A stretch of DNA of 64,000 nucleotides. Origin: Anisakis pegreffii (lineage: Eukaryota; Nematoda; Chromadorea; Rhabditida; Anisakidae). Location of the stretch: assembly GCA_035041965.1 (NCBI GenBank), contig JAPYMA010001482.1, forward strand, positions 62,560 through 126,559. The letters run 5' to 3'. Of the stretch, positions 12,175 to 26,200 are shown in pieces (position 1 is the stretch's first letter; every line of letters begins with the position of its first letter). The notes below the pieces were generated by a model that saw only the letters and a program-made list of their open reading frames with translations, was not told the DNA's origin and did no database searches. The position numbers and the translations under genes were made by a program.

Positions 12175-15100
12175 ATGAAAATCGATCATTTTGATGTTTT
12201 GCTAAGCAACCAAACCGATAGGCCATACATTGGTGGAGAAACCGTTCAGGTTCTAATTTAATATTTATCTCATTATGCATCGAGAAAGATTGATTTGCTC
12301 GATTCTGTTGACTGTTTTCGATGACTAAGAAAATGTTTATGAGTATAATTTTCAGCCGTATTCGCGTCGCATAATTTTGAACATTTTCAGGGTCAGATTG
12401 AAATCAGTGTATGTAAAAAGGTTCAAATAGCGCGATTGAGTGTTAAGTTGCTTGGTCAGGTACAAACGAGTTGGAGAAACAAAAATAGTGATGTGGTTTA
12501 TGAAAGTAACGAACAGATACTCAACGAATGTATCGATTTAACTCGGTAAAAGCTTTGCAATTGCTTTGATTGACTACTCCATAAAATGTGGCATTCGACA
12601 TTGCACACTGAGCAAAAAAAAACCGAATAATGACAGACATTTTCAGTAATTTCACTTCACTGCAAAACCATTTACGCATTTAGAACAGTGATTTTCACCG
12701 AGAGGGGAAAGGAGGTTGGAGAAATTTTCTTCATGAGGGAGCTTTAGGATATCAGGAGGAAACGGAGGAGGTTGGCAAGTTAATGTTGATCGTTTTTTAA
12801 TATCTCCTCCAAACTTGAAATATTTCTGCGATCACAAGGAAATGATCCGTTTGATACCGCCGACAAGTCCATGGAGCCAAACTTCTTGATCAGCAAATTA
12901 AATACTTGTGATCTATCGCTAAGAATTAATAGATTATCGGAGGAGGGGGAGAGAATCACGGTCAAGTAGATTGTTGAGGACAATGAAAAGTGGTCGCTAC
13001 TTTGTTAATTCTCAGGATGGGATATATTATAGCCACACAGATCCCGCGGAAATCCCCGAATACAGTTTCGCCTCATTTACTTTTCAGACTTTGGTTGACT
13101 TATATGCTTAGCTCAATCTGAGGCTCATGCTTGGACTTAGTATCACGCTCAATCTGAGAATCAGTCAAGTTGATCCAAATGGTTTATGTGGTTTTCTGAT
13201 GTGTCTTCGTTCAACCATACGGATTGTTAGAGGGAAGAATAACGGTCTGTCCTAGAGTCAAAGGGGAACACGGGGGGCGAGAGCATGAAAATCGCTGATT
13301 CAGAAGTAATTCGATATTTTTCAAGTTCGAAAGTAGTTCAAGTAATTCAGAGCAATCTTATTCATGCACAAAGCACTCTATCTATGGATTATCGCACAGT
13401 GCTGCTGAAGATACAATTCATTTAAACCAAGCAAATCCATGGACTACTTGTTCGTGTATCCTGGTTTGTACTCATAGCGAAATTTGCAATCATTAAAGAA
13501 ATTTTCAGGGTAATTACCGAACACTGTGATGAAAACTTCTACCTGACGGAAGGCCTTCATAATATTTGCTTTCAAGTACCAGTAAGTTTACTTATAAGTG
13601 TGTTATCTATTGCAATTGTTCAATATTCTCTTGATCAGCTTCACATTCCATGATGGAAGTCATGCTTTGGCTTACGATTATTCAGTTTGATCACAGCATT
13701 AGTAGATCGGAAGGACAGTGATGTATCTTCGTTTAACCACATCGATTGTAGCGAGAAATCAACTTAACTGAATACGTTTAACTTTAGTTGTTATGAGGAA
13801 AAAACTGAGAATATGTGTCGCAAATTTATCCGATATTTCATCAGGGGCTGAAAATATCGATCCAAGTAGTGTTTGTCAGCAGCAGAGCAACTGCTTAAGA
13901 ATTTCAGCTGTGAATTTGGCATTTTATTGAGCTTTCAAACAGTTAGCTGTCAGGAACGATTACAGCAGTTAATTGCTTACAGCTGCCATTGGATGTTGTC
14001 TCATCAATTGAGAAAGAGAATCACGGTTGGGTTAGGTATTCATGTATTGCGACACTTGAAATACCGGAAGATGGCGCTAGCGAACTGATCGCCGGTTCGT
14101 TCGTTTCATTCCTTTAAAAAAACCAATTCGAAGCGTTCAGTTTTCATTAGCCTCAAAGTATCACATCTCACAAACGAAATCAAATTGAAAGTTACACATC
14201 TAAAAAGCAACTAATAAAGCATAAGCATTTGTTCATTAGTTCGAACCAAACCATTTTCTGGTATCACCCAATGACTAAGACTAATTTTTGTACTGAATGC
14301 CAATTGTGAGATTGATTCTTGCATTGAACTTACTTCATTGATTCTCATGCGGAATTAGGTGTCGCTGACTGAATTCAGAATCGTTCAATAAAAATTTTCA
14401 GAACGCAACTTTACGGTAGTGCCAATGTTGAACCTTGATGCGCCTTATATGAGACAACCGACGAGCAGTCGGGAAGAGTCTGATGTAATGGGGTGTTTTT
14501 GTAAGCGGAAAATAGGAACAATTTCTGCACAGATGACCGTAGACGAAATGGGCATATTGCCTGGTAGGTGTTCAATATTATATTTGTGAATGGACAACAG
14601 TAAAATATAATCCAGCAGTGCAGATAAATCAAGAGAAATGAGAAGCAATTTGTTGAAGGTGAAACAGTGCGAATCACATTAACTGTAGAGAATGATGTGA
14701 AGAAGAAGAAATCGAAGAAGCACAAGGACATCTCTCATGAGTGTGTATTGATATCCCTTTGTCAGCAGCTCGACTTCATTTCACAGAATCGATACGAATT
14801 ACACTTATTCGACCGTAAATCACTCACAATTGCTGTGGAGTCACATGTTCGTTAGCTTGTTTTAAAGCAGTCTTTTCGAGAAACAAATTCTTAGCATTAT
14901 GCAAGTTTGGTTAAACTGATGTGGTTGAAAATCATTGGATTCATAGAGTCGTTAAGTTTTCAATTCGTTCCTTTTCTGGCGATTAACTTCGTTTACAAAA
15001 AAATTTGAATTTGAATTTGAAGGGTACCTGCAAAGCAACTCCGGGTAGTGGACCTGAGACCAAGTACATTGACTTCACAATACCACGCGGTCTTCAACCG

Positions 15101-15220
15101 ACATCAACCAAAGCAAATGGCCTTATCACAATCAGTTATTTTTTCAAACTCGATATGGATACATTCGATGTGATCGTTCCAGTTATTGTTGGCTCAATCA
15201 AAACTCCCGGACCTATCTGA
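12175..15220 (+). CDS. Arrestin-domain-containing protein (ARRDC-like)
   Basis: Seven exons: 12175-12249, 12391-12545, 13509-13581, 13983-14094, 14402-14563, 14659-14846 and 15023-15220, giving 320 residues with every junction in phase. Seen: an N-terminal arrestin lobe (RPYIGGETVQGQIEI, then LTEGLHNICFQVPLPLD, then HGWVRYSCIATLEIPEDGAS) and a C-terminal lobe (NFTVVPMLNLD, GETVRITLTVEN, YIDFTIPRGLQPT, ISYFFKLDMD, VPVIVGSI). Known: alpha-arrestins are cytosolic adaptors for receptor ubiquitination and endocytosis. The protein stops at GSIKTPGPI, right after the second lobe, so it lacks the PPxY tail that recruits Nedd4-type ligases in vertebrate ARRDC2-4. Exons 6 and 7 use GAAG acceptors. Introns run from 95 to 963 bases. 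A TAG acceptor at 12082-12084 could be a leader splice site. Confidence 0.93.
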
Positions 15221-15473
15221 CTATTCGTTGTGCTTTTTACGATGCGATTTTATTGAAAGTTAAGCAAAACATTTATAAAATCAGTGCCATAATCAAAAGA
15301 AGTTTCGCTTAAAAAGTTACAAATTGTGATGATAACCCTGTAGAATACTTGGCCAAACACCTCAAGATAGTCTAATTTCATATCAAAAAAAAGATGAAAA
15401 AAAGGATCAATTAAGCGTCACCGTAGCATTGCTGAGAACAGTTGGAATGCTAGGAAGTTCATGGCAGCTTTAA

Positions 15474-15479
15474 AATAAA
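15474..15479 (+). promoter_or_regulatory. Candidate polyadenylation signal (AATAAA) for the arrestin gene
   Basis: AATAAA 254 bases past the arrestin stop codon, on the same strand. It is the first clear match downstream, but the hexamer is common in AT-rich DNA. Confidence 0.3.
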
Positions 15480-16576
15480 AGAGTGAGTAATTTATCACAG
15501 TCGCAACTACATTTGTTGAAAAGATCCCCTCTTCAAGTAGTCCCTTCATTTGATGTTTGTATACGAGATACTTCACATAATAGCAGGATATTTCAAAAGA
15601 ATATTAAGATGTTGAACCATGCTCACTTCGACGATGTTTTTGATTTCTGGAAATCAGGTTGCTCGAGCTTTGTTTTGACAGTGATGACCGTCGTGAAAAT
15701 TCTCACTATTTTGATCAATGAGAAGGGGTTTTGGTTTGAGTAGATGTACTTATTGAGCGAAAGAGCGATTCAACGCGTTTCGAATTAAATTGTATTTTGG
15801 CATTGTTATTATCAGTTTACTTTTGTTGGCCTTCCAGAGTATTTTCAGATACATATTTTCGTACCAGTTGAATCTATGCATTTATAGTTAATTATTTATT
15901 AGATTTCATATGTCAGCAGTAAAATTGATCAGCATATTAATAATCTGTATAAAATAATTATGCATAAATCGCAATCGAAGTGACTTCAATGAACGCCTCA
16001 GCTATAACTCATAGGTAAAGATGATATGTAACTAAGTCCAAAAGATGGGGGTAAGTTTTTAAGTTGATCGTCAACTAACAAACACAACAGCAGTATTATG
16101 TGCTGCGATTCTATGCTCTACTTCCAAATATTTCCGAAGATCACTTCTCGGTGAAGGTGTTCATGTCTAATTTATCTGTTTCACAGTAGCTCTCATATAA
16201 CTTTCATTAATTACTAATGGACTAAAACTCATTGCCGAAAACGTTCTACAAGCTTTTTCACGCTTACGACAAACACAAAACTATCTCGAACGTTTGTTTA
16301 TCGTGATGAATTTTTTTCGGGTATAAATTTCAGCGTTTGATATCTATCAAGGAAAAATTTAATGAAACCAATATCACCTCGCTCGCACATATGAAATCCG
16401 ATCAGAATTAGTGTTCTTTTAATCAGTACACAATTCGAAAGTCCCACGGAACTCACATTACAGACCACCGTGTAAAAATATCTTTAGAGGGTTTTTCTGG
16501 ATGGAGTGAATTAATGAAATCATCACTAGCATATATAAGATGATGAATGGTCTATGGAACAACAAAGAATGTTTCT
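15480..16576. other. Intergenic, convergent gene ends
   Basis: AT-rich sequence between the 3' ends of the arrestin gene (+) and the PHYHD1-like gene (-). An open + frame at about 15483-15743 begins with GTG and resembles no family I know. Nothing else supportable is seen. Confidence 0.55.
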
Positions 16577-16582
16577 TTATTG
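16577..16582 (-). promoter_or_regulatory. Candidate polyadenylation signal for the PHYHD1-like gene
   Basis: TTTATT on the + strand reads AATAAA on the minus strand, 100 bases past the PHYHD1-like stop codon, a normal position for a nematode 3' end signal. Confidence 0.45.
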
Positions 16583-16681
16583 TAACGCGATTGCAAATAA
16601 ACCTGTTAAACAGGACAAACAATCGGGAAGAAATTTTAAGGAAAAGTTTCTACCAATTGAAGAGATATAATTGATTGCTTT

Positions 16682-18936
<2,255 letters not shown>

Positions 18937-19380
18937 CGGTACAGCAAATATTGGCCACAGTGAATACTCAACTTATTTGCCAAACGAGGGCTGAAATTGA
19001 GTCAAATGCACTGTGCTGGCTTCAGTACCATCAAAATAGAATGCAGCAACATCGAGTTTTTCCACAAAACAAAACAAGAAAGTCACATCAAAACAATGAA
19101 ACCGCAAATTCGTCGCATGAAACAAACGAAACCATTAAAAAAATAAATTGTTTCATCTAGATTAGATTGTTAGAATGAGACTGAAAAATCAGTTCATCGT
19201 GAAAAATTACTTCTGCCAGAAAATGGCCTAGGCACTATCATAAAGTGTAGTATTGATCAGCGAAACGTTCAACTGTACCACAAGACCTAACGTACTTCCG
19301 CGTTGAACTTGACTGAGCGATAAACACTCGTAAGCAAATGAGTGAATGATAGCAGATAGTGATGACACTTATCAAAATTT

Positions 19381-19546
19381 ATTGGTGTGTCTTTCATTGG
19401 TGTGTCTTTCTCAGTTAATGATAAGAAACCGTTGTTCATTTGTGTGTCTTTCTCAGATAATAATAAGAAACCGTTGTTCATTGGTGTGTCTTTCTCAGAT
19501 AATAATAAGAAACCGTTGTTCATTGGTGTGTCTTTCTCAGATAATG
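19381..19546. repeat. 42-base tandem repeat (minisatellite)
   Basis: A 42-base unit, beginning ATTGGTGTGTCTTTCTCAG and ending AAACCGTTGTTC, is present in three full copies (19396-19437, 19438-19479, 19480-19521), flanked by a 15-base partial copy on the left and a 25-base partial copy on the right. Copies differ at only a few positions. Because 42 is a multiple of three, frames stay open on both strands (plus: VSFSDNNKKPLFIG repeats; minus: LSEKDTPMNNGFLL repeats). No ATG, splice site or homology supports expression. Confidence 0.85.
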
Positions 19547-19812
19547 TCTTTGATAAATTAGCTGTAGAAGAGCAAATTACAGAGATGTTTGCTCTCTTAG
19601 GATCCACTGCTTCTTCTCTTAATACATGATGAGACTAACAAATAATGAAAAAAAAACTGATGAACGAAGTGTCCGAAGCAACATTGTCCTGATCATATTT
19701 TATTCAATATGTATAGAAAGATAATGATCGTTTTCTGAAAATATATACAATATAGAAATTGTGTATGAACAATGGAAACATCACCATTTCATGTATTAAT
19801 TAAACATCATAG

Positions 19813-20055
19813 TCACCGGTATGGCATAATATGCATAGTGATGTGGCTAAACACTACAATTGGCAGTAATAAAAGAAAAAGGCGATTCAGGGACGGCTCT
19901 TTGATACTAAGTGAATGAAGACATGGAAAGATGAGAGTGGGATGGAGCACATCAATTTGCGACGATGGATGGATGGGCCGTAATATGAAAATAAATCCGT
20001 GAAATTTTGCACTTTCCAAATCTTCAATGTCTCGCACACTTTCAGAATCAACATT
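19813..20055 (-). CDS. Possible small ORF (80 aa) with C-terminal hydrophobic tail
   Basis: An ATG-to-TGA frame lying between contactin and the PHYHD1-like gene on their strand. It opens with an acidic stretch (MNVDSESVRDIEDLESAKF) and ends with a hydrophobic run (NRLFLLLLPIVVFSH) and a short basic tail, which could be a tail anchor. A CCGCAG acceptor sits just upstream in phase with contactin exon 22, so an alternative contactin 3' exon is conceivable, but the sequence does not complete the last FN3 domain and the real terminal exon was found at 20291-20449. May be noncoding. Confidence 0.2.
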   Translation of the reverse strand, partial: NVDSESVRDIEDLESAKFHGFIFILRPIHPSSQIDVLHPTLIFPCLHSLSIKEPSLNRLFLLLLPIVVFSHITMHIMPYR

Positions 20056-20167
20056 CATCAGATATATGAGATACTGCGGAACATACAATTAAATGAGGAC
20101 TGCAGTCATAAACGATTCATTAATCAGTCTCAGTTCATATCAGAGTAGGGATTATCGGTTTGAATGA

Positions 20168-20173
20168 TTTATT
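20168..20173 (-). promoter_or_regulatory. Candidate polyadenylation signal for contactin
   Basis: AATAAA on the minus strand, 118 bases past the contactin stop codon at 20291. Confidence 0.4.
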
Positions 20174-20290
20174 TGGATTTAATCAACATAAACAGTAATA
20201 TTTTTCATGAAATTCCCTATCCAATAACCAGTTTGTTAGGATGTTTACATCTTCGAACAGAATGTGTTCACAGAAAGAATACCGGACATT

Positions 20291-23200
20291 TCATTGAATT
20301 AATGTGGGTATGTACATTGAAAACAATAATAACAACAGATCAAACTGAGAGGCTGAAGTTAATGATGAGAGATCGCTCTGAGAAGAACCGATTCGAATCG
20401 AGCATGGTTCACTTCGTGGACCTTCTCCACCCTCGTTGTAGCCAGATATCTAGAAATTCAATCGTAATAAAAGTAAAATCATCGTTTGCAAATCGCTGCT
20501 AATATAAAGTCACAAATGTAGATGCTATGATTCGTGGTTGTTTTGAAACAACTTTCTCTGGAAGATACTAAATTTGATAGCATACTGATTGTTATTAAAA
20601 AATCTTGTTGATTTGTTTAAAGTTATTGAAACATTCCGGTAAATTCAACAATACAACAAAAAAGTTTATTTTTCGTTGAAAAACACAAAAACATAAAAAG
20701 CGATTTTAGTTCGAATAAAGTTTGAAATTGATCACGTTTTAAAAAAAGATCGAAGTTTGGAATGGAACCAAATTTCAAGAATGATTAATTTATTCATGAT
20801 GCAATTAATATATCCGGCTGATGTTTTTTTGCTTTTATCCTATTTGTTATTCCGAACGAAATTTTTCGATGTAACTTTCTCTTATATTGGATACATATTG
20901 CACATTGTAATATTTTTTGCAAAAACTTAATCATTTCTTCTTATCTTTCCACAATATATGGAATAATGAATCCGAACAAAGTCTCCGGAAATGATAGTGA
21001 ATGCTTTAAAAGAGCCCATATCGGCGCATGTTTTTTGCGCATGTTTTGAAAGGGCCCATGTTGTTTTTCGACAAAAGTACAGATGCACGGTAAACCAACC
21101 TTGAACGTGTAGTAGTACATCAGTCTCAACTCATCAATTCTTGCAATTGGTTTCCGTCGAGTTTGAAGTGCTGATTCCGATATTTTCAACGTGATTGGCT
21201 TCGATGCAGTTTCAGAAACGTAAATTTGCACCTGCAACTGTTTGCGCTGTTACAATCCTTGTGTCAAAACTTGATAAGTTTATGAAGCCGTTCTCGCTGG
21301 CACTATTCACGTTAACAATGCATTTACTATAACAAAACCACTGAGTGATCTACAATAGCAGTGAACACTAGCATTCTGTTCGAGAGAGTCAAATAACTGG
21401 TATTCAGCAAAAAAAAAACGTTTATGCCGTGTACATGAGATGATCAAGCACATACACTAGAGTGACAAATTTTCATGTGGAAAAATGAAACTCTGAAAAG
21501 TGTATGTCCCAGCTCACTGAGAGCAACCCTGAGAACCTACGAAATTTTGCCGAAAATAAAATTCGTTTGACAGATGACTGCGCCAAATTTTTTCCTCTTG
21601 GGCGTCATAATGTGTTACGAACTCGCAACCAAAACTTCGCATGTAAAAAAGTATTATCATATTCTTTTTGATTGCATTCTTGTTAATGAAAACATCGAGG
21701 TGTTTCAATGCTCGACTGAAATTTTATTTGATCTATCGTGACGATATTTGATATCTGCAACAGTCTGTTCGATGATGCAATTATGAATCAATGAAAAACC
21801 CACGTAGTATCCGACATCAGAAGAGAGGTCTGAAGGGCTAAAACGAAGCGAAACGGCACTCCATTCCAGATACATTGAATAAGCACTTCCCTTAAAATAT
21901 TGTGCTAATTGGAAGAATAAACCAACAAAATTTCACGGAAGAAGACGAAGGGCTGAGAGACTGTTGTTAAATATACCATCTTTTGAAGTCGCCAGTTCTT
22001 GATATGAGGCGCATGTTGAGGCGGTGAAGATTTAGTGACGATTTCCACTGCATCACTCTGCTCTCCTTCATGTGCGTATTTGTCGAACGAAATCACAGAA
22101 CATGAATATACGGTGGACGGTTGCAATCCACATATCATCCACTGTGTGAAACCAAAAGCGATTGAATTATTGACGTGCGTATCTTTCGAATCATTCGAGA
22201 TTGCTTTGCAACTGATCTAGAACAGATTCACTTGCGCGAGCTGTTTGTTTAAGGATTCTTTATTCATCATCAGCAAGGCGATATGCTCGTTTTGATGAAA
22301 ACATATTCAAACTGAATATGAGCAGTATTTTTTTACACACCTTAATACCATACAAATTTTCGCATTCGGTACCACTCGTCCATTGCCAATGCAGAAGTGT
22401 GCAAGTTGAATTAATAACTTTCGACACTAGGTTTGTTGCTCTTCGAGAAGGAGCTAAAAGAATTGGGATTACGCGAATTCACAAATTTTATGACAGGCTG
22501 TTGTTGGATTAATGATGCAAATTTTATGATACCATTTTCTGAAGTCAAAAAAAGAAGTTATTTAATTCCGTGAAATTCTGAAGCATTCATTCAGCCATCC
22601 CTCGTTTCGCTGAAAAAAAAACAGGGAAAATCTGAGTTAAAAGTTATTTCAAAAATTCGCTCCACATTTGCTTACAGCGTGTGGATATATAAACGAATTT
22701 GTTTGACCTACCTTGTTGAGAAATATGCAAGACAGTTTCGGCGCTTGTTGGTCCTTTTCCAGCATCATTAACACCACGAATGGACAACTTAATTGCTTTG
22801 CAGTTGTATTTAGTATTGCTTAATCGAATCACATGAGCGCTTTCATATAAAATTGCCATCTCATGCAAGTCCTTCGTCTCATCATTCCACCACAGTTCAT
22901 AATGAAAATTGGGCCCACCGTAATTGCTCTTTGAAAAAAATTGTTTTAATAGTATTGAGCACATTTCATAATCTTGAAGATGTAGCACAACAGCTTCATC
23001 TCCGAGAAGAACCTGACAATAACTCCAAATTCATGCTTTGTCCCATTCACTCATCGAACTATTCATGAAACAGACTCAGTTTCTAAAATAATTATAAACA
23101 GAATTGATTTAAGCGAACAAGCAATAGACAGCAGTGAACAACTACCTCATCAATAGGAGTCCACTGAATGAGCACATGTTCCGCATCTAATCTTCGCCAT

Positions 23201-26200
23201 GTAACATTTTTAATGATCTCATTTGGTGGTGCTGGTAGAGTTTTGAACCATTCGGTACTTTTCGATATAGCACTCAATCCGTTTGTTGCAATTACCTTGA
23301 CGCGAAACTGAACACGATCAATATTTAATGTTGCGTTCCTTTTTAACGATTCATTTCTCTAATGAATCCACATGAATACCTCAGAAACACCCTAGTAATA
23401 GAGCATTTCAAGTGATTTATTTGATAAATTTGAAAATTCTACGTTTCGTTCCTTATGCCGAAAGTGTTGAATGAAATATCAACTGTAATTGTCAGTGACG
23501 AAAGAAAAGATAGAAGAACATCCAGGGATCTCTAAATGAAGTTCATCTAAGATTAGCGGCTAACCTGATAAGATTGAAATGATGTAAGACTTCTGATACT
23601 ACGCGAATTGATCGGAGCATTAATATCTGTTTGTAATGTTCCGTTAGGCACAATCGCCCATTCTCTTGTTCCACTTCTGCGAAACTCAACAACATAGGTA
23701 TCGATTGCCGAAAGCTGCAATGAATGCAAGTTTACATGGCAAACATCATCACGCTTTCACAGCGCAATAACTGTAAGCAATGCAGTTGTAAGCGAACTCG
23801 AATTGTCGCTGAACCTTGCAATAGTATTTAGGAATTGTCAATGTACCCGATTGTGTTTCTGCTCACGTTGACGTATCGATGGTTGTGTCCATGATAGAGA
23901 TGCACTCTCTGAAGATATATTTGATATTCTCAGATCGATCGGAGCTAATGGCACGTAACGATTGTCAATTTCGATGGCAGCACCGCCAAACAAAGACGTA
24001 CAAGCAAACCGTCCATCACGATGAATGCCAAGTTCTGATGGCAACTAGAAGAAAGCGCTTGTCATTAAGCACTACTGATGAGCCATAAAAGCTTTTTCGA
24101 TGAACGCATCTCCAACCATGTTCAAACAAATAGAGAACTTTCAATCAACTGGTGACATAATGAAAATATTCGGATTTTGGATGCCATTGCGTAAAAAAAC
24201 CATCATCATTTTGCATGCATAACCACAGAATAACTCAGTGTAGTGAACTTGAAATCCGAATTGTTTCTGAACCTTTCAACATACCTCAAGTTCGAATTTG
24301 TGTTTAACTTTAGAACCAGAATGGCTTGTGTCTGACTCATAAGCTTCAGAAGCCTGAAATGGATGCGCTTATAGATGAACTGGTGACATGAAAAAATTCA
24401 GCGATTAAATACAATTGAAAACCTCCCACTCATATCCGTAAAATGAAAAGGACTATTGATCTATAAAATGTTGTGCTCTGAACAAACTAAGAATTCACCA
24501 TTGAATGCATTGTGGTATATTGTGGTAAAGATCGGACGGGTCGATCATTGAGCGTCCATTCGAATAACGCCTCGGGACATTCATTTCGTGGCGCTTCACA
24601 AGCGATTTCAATCTCACACGAAATATTCACATCAATGCCTTGCCTTGCCCGAAATTCGCTTTGCGGTTTTACAATCACATTGGGATTATCTGAAAAATTA
24701 TTCAGTCAGTTCAACTCGGCATCTTCTTTAATCCGCTGCAAACAACAAGAAATACTGGCGAAATAACACCATGCGTCGAACATGAATTCACAGTGGTTAT
24801 AAAGAAAAGAGAACACTACGAAAAACTCAGAAATAGATGAAACAGAATGACAGAGCTTACCTATGACAAATAATCGAATGGTAAAACTGGCTTGACCATA
24901 TTCGTTTGTAGCCGTGCAGATGAATTCACCATGATCACTTCTTTCAACTCGTTGAATAACGAGCGCATTCAGCTGGCTATTATCCACTCGTACTCTCCCA
25001 TTTTCGGCTACGCGCTCTCCATTCTGACGTGACCATTGAACGAATCCATTCGGTGATGCATGATAAATACATGGTATCATCTCAAATACTTCTCATTAAT
25101 ACCATTTGTAAAGCGTAACAAGTTCTGTATAGACAACGCACTTTCTTTTCTTTTTCTATGAATATTTTGCTTTTAGTGTTTCGCCATATCTTTTTGGTGG
25201 TTTCTTGTTTAACAGCTTCCGGCAATGATTCTTATCGAAATGTGTCACAATTTTAGAAAGTGATCTCCATATTTGGTGTTTACACGACCACCTCTCTCAA
25301 TTGAAAGCCGTTTTTACCAGCGAACAAAAAAACAATGCTTACAAGTTTAGCTCCAATAACTGCAAATATTCGTTTCGGCATGATATTGCTGTCGAATCGT
25401 GGCATAAAGTCGACAACGGTAAGTCGGGCTGAAGAGCTGGTTGAGCCAACCTCATTAACCGCTATACATTCGTAAATGCCACTATCTTCCCGTCGAATTC
25501 CTTTTATTGTCAACCTTCAATAAATATTTCATAACTTCTTTACTCGAAAATACAATTCCAATGCTCTCCTTTTCATCAGTGATTAAACTGACGTTTTAGA
25601 TTTTAAGAATACGATCAATATGGCATTAATGCCAAGTGAAAATTTTCTGTAAACAATATTTCCTCACTAATGAGCATGAAACTATGTTAATTTTTCTGCA
25701 TTTTTCATAGGTGACCTGATTGTTTTATACAGAACGTTTGGACTGCAAATGAATGTCTTGTCCATTAGAAAAAGAGATGAAAATTTTCAAATAGTGTACT
25801 TGTAATCGTCGATGGTGAACCTTGACCTATCTTTTGAGCTCATTAGAAGAGGTGAAATAGGAACTGCATCTCGAAACCACTCAATGTTTCCGTCGGATGC
25901 TGCTAAACGACAATCGAATATTGTTGTGGTATTGGATGCAGCAATCCGATCGGTCAACGGCCGCAAAATTTCTGGTCGAGCTTGAAAATGACAATATGAA
26001 AAATGCAACCACACTATTAATTAGCACCTAAACTGAACCACCCGCAGACACTTTATAAATTGCACAAAACTTCATCGACGAACTACGCAAGACATGCAAA
26101 CTAAGTACTTAGCATTCTTCTTGCAAAAATCTATGCAAAACTTCTCAATTCACGCATGGAAGTAAAGGTAAATCGGGCTTTTGATAAGCGTCAGTAACCT

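Larger units (their letters stand above)
18937..20167. other. Spacer between PHYHD1-like gene and contactin
   Basis: Separates two genes on the same (minus) strand. It holds a 42-base minisatellite (19381-19546) and an open minus frame at 19813-20055, both listed separately. The spacing is too long for a tight operon. Confidence 0.5.

Noticed and set aside
24512..24766. 84-codon + frame inside the contactin locus
   Set aside because: Lies opposite verified contactin exon 13; antisense shadow.
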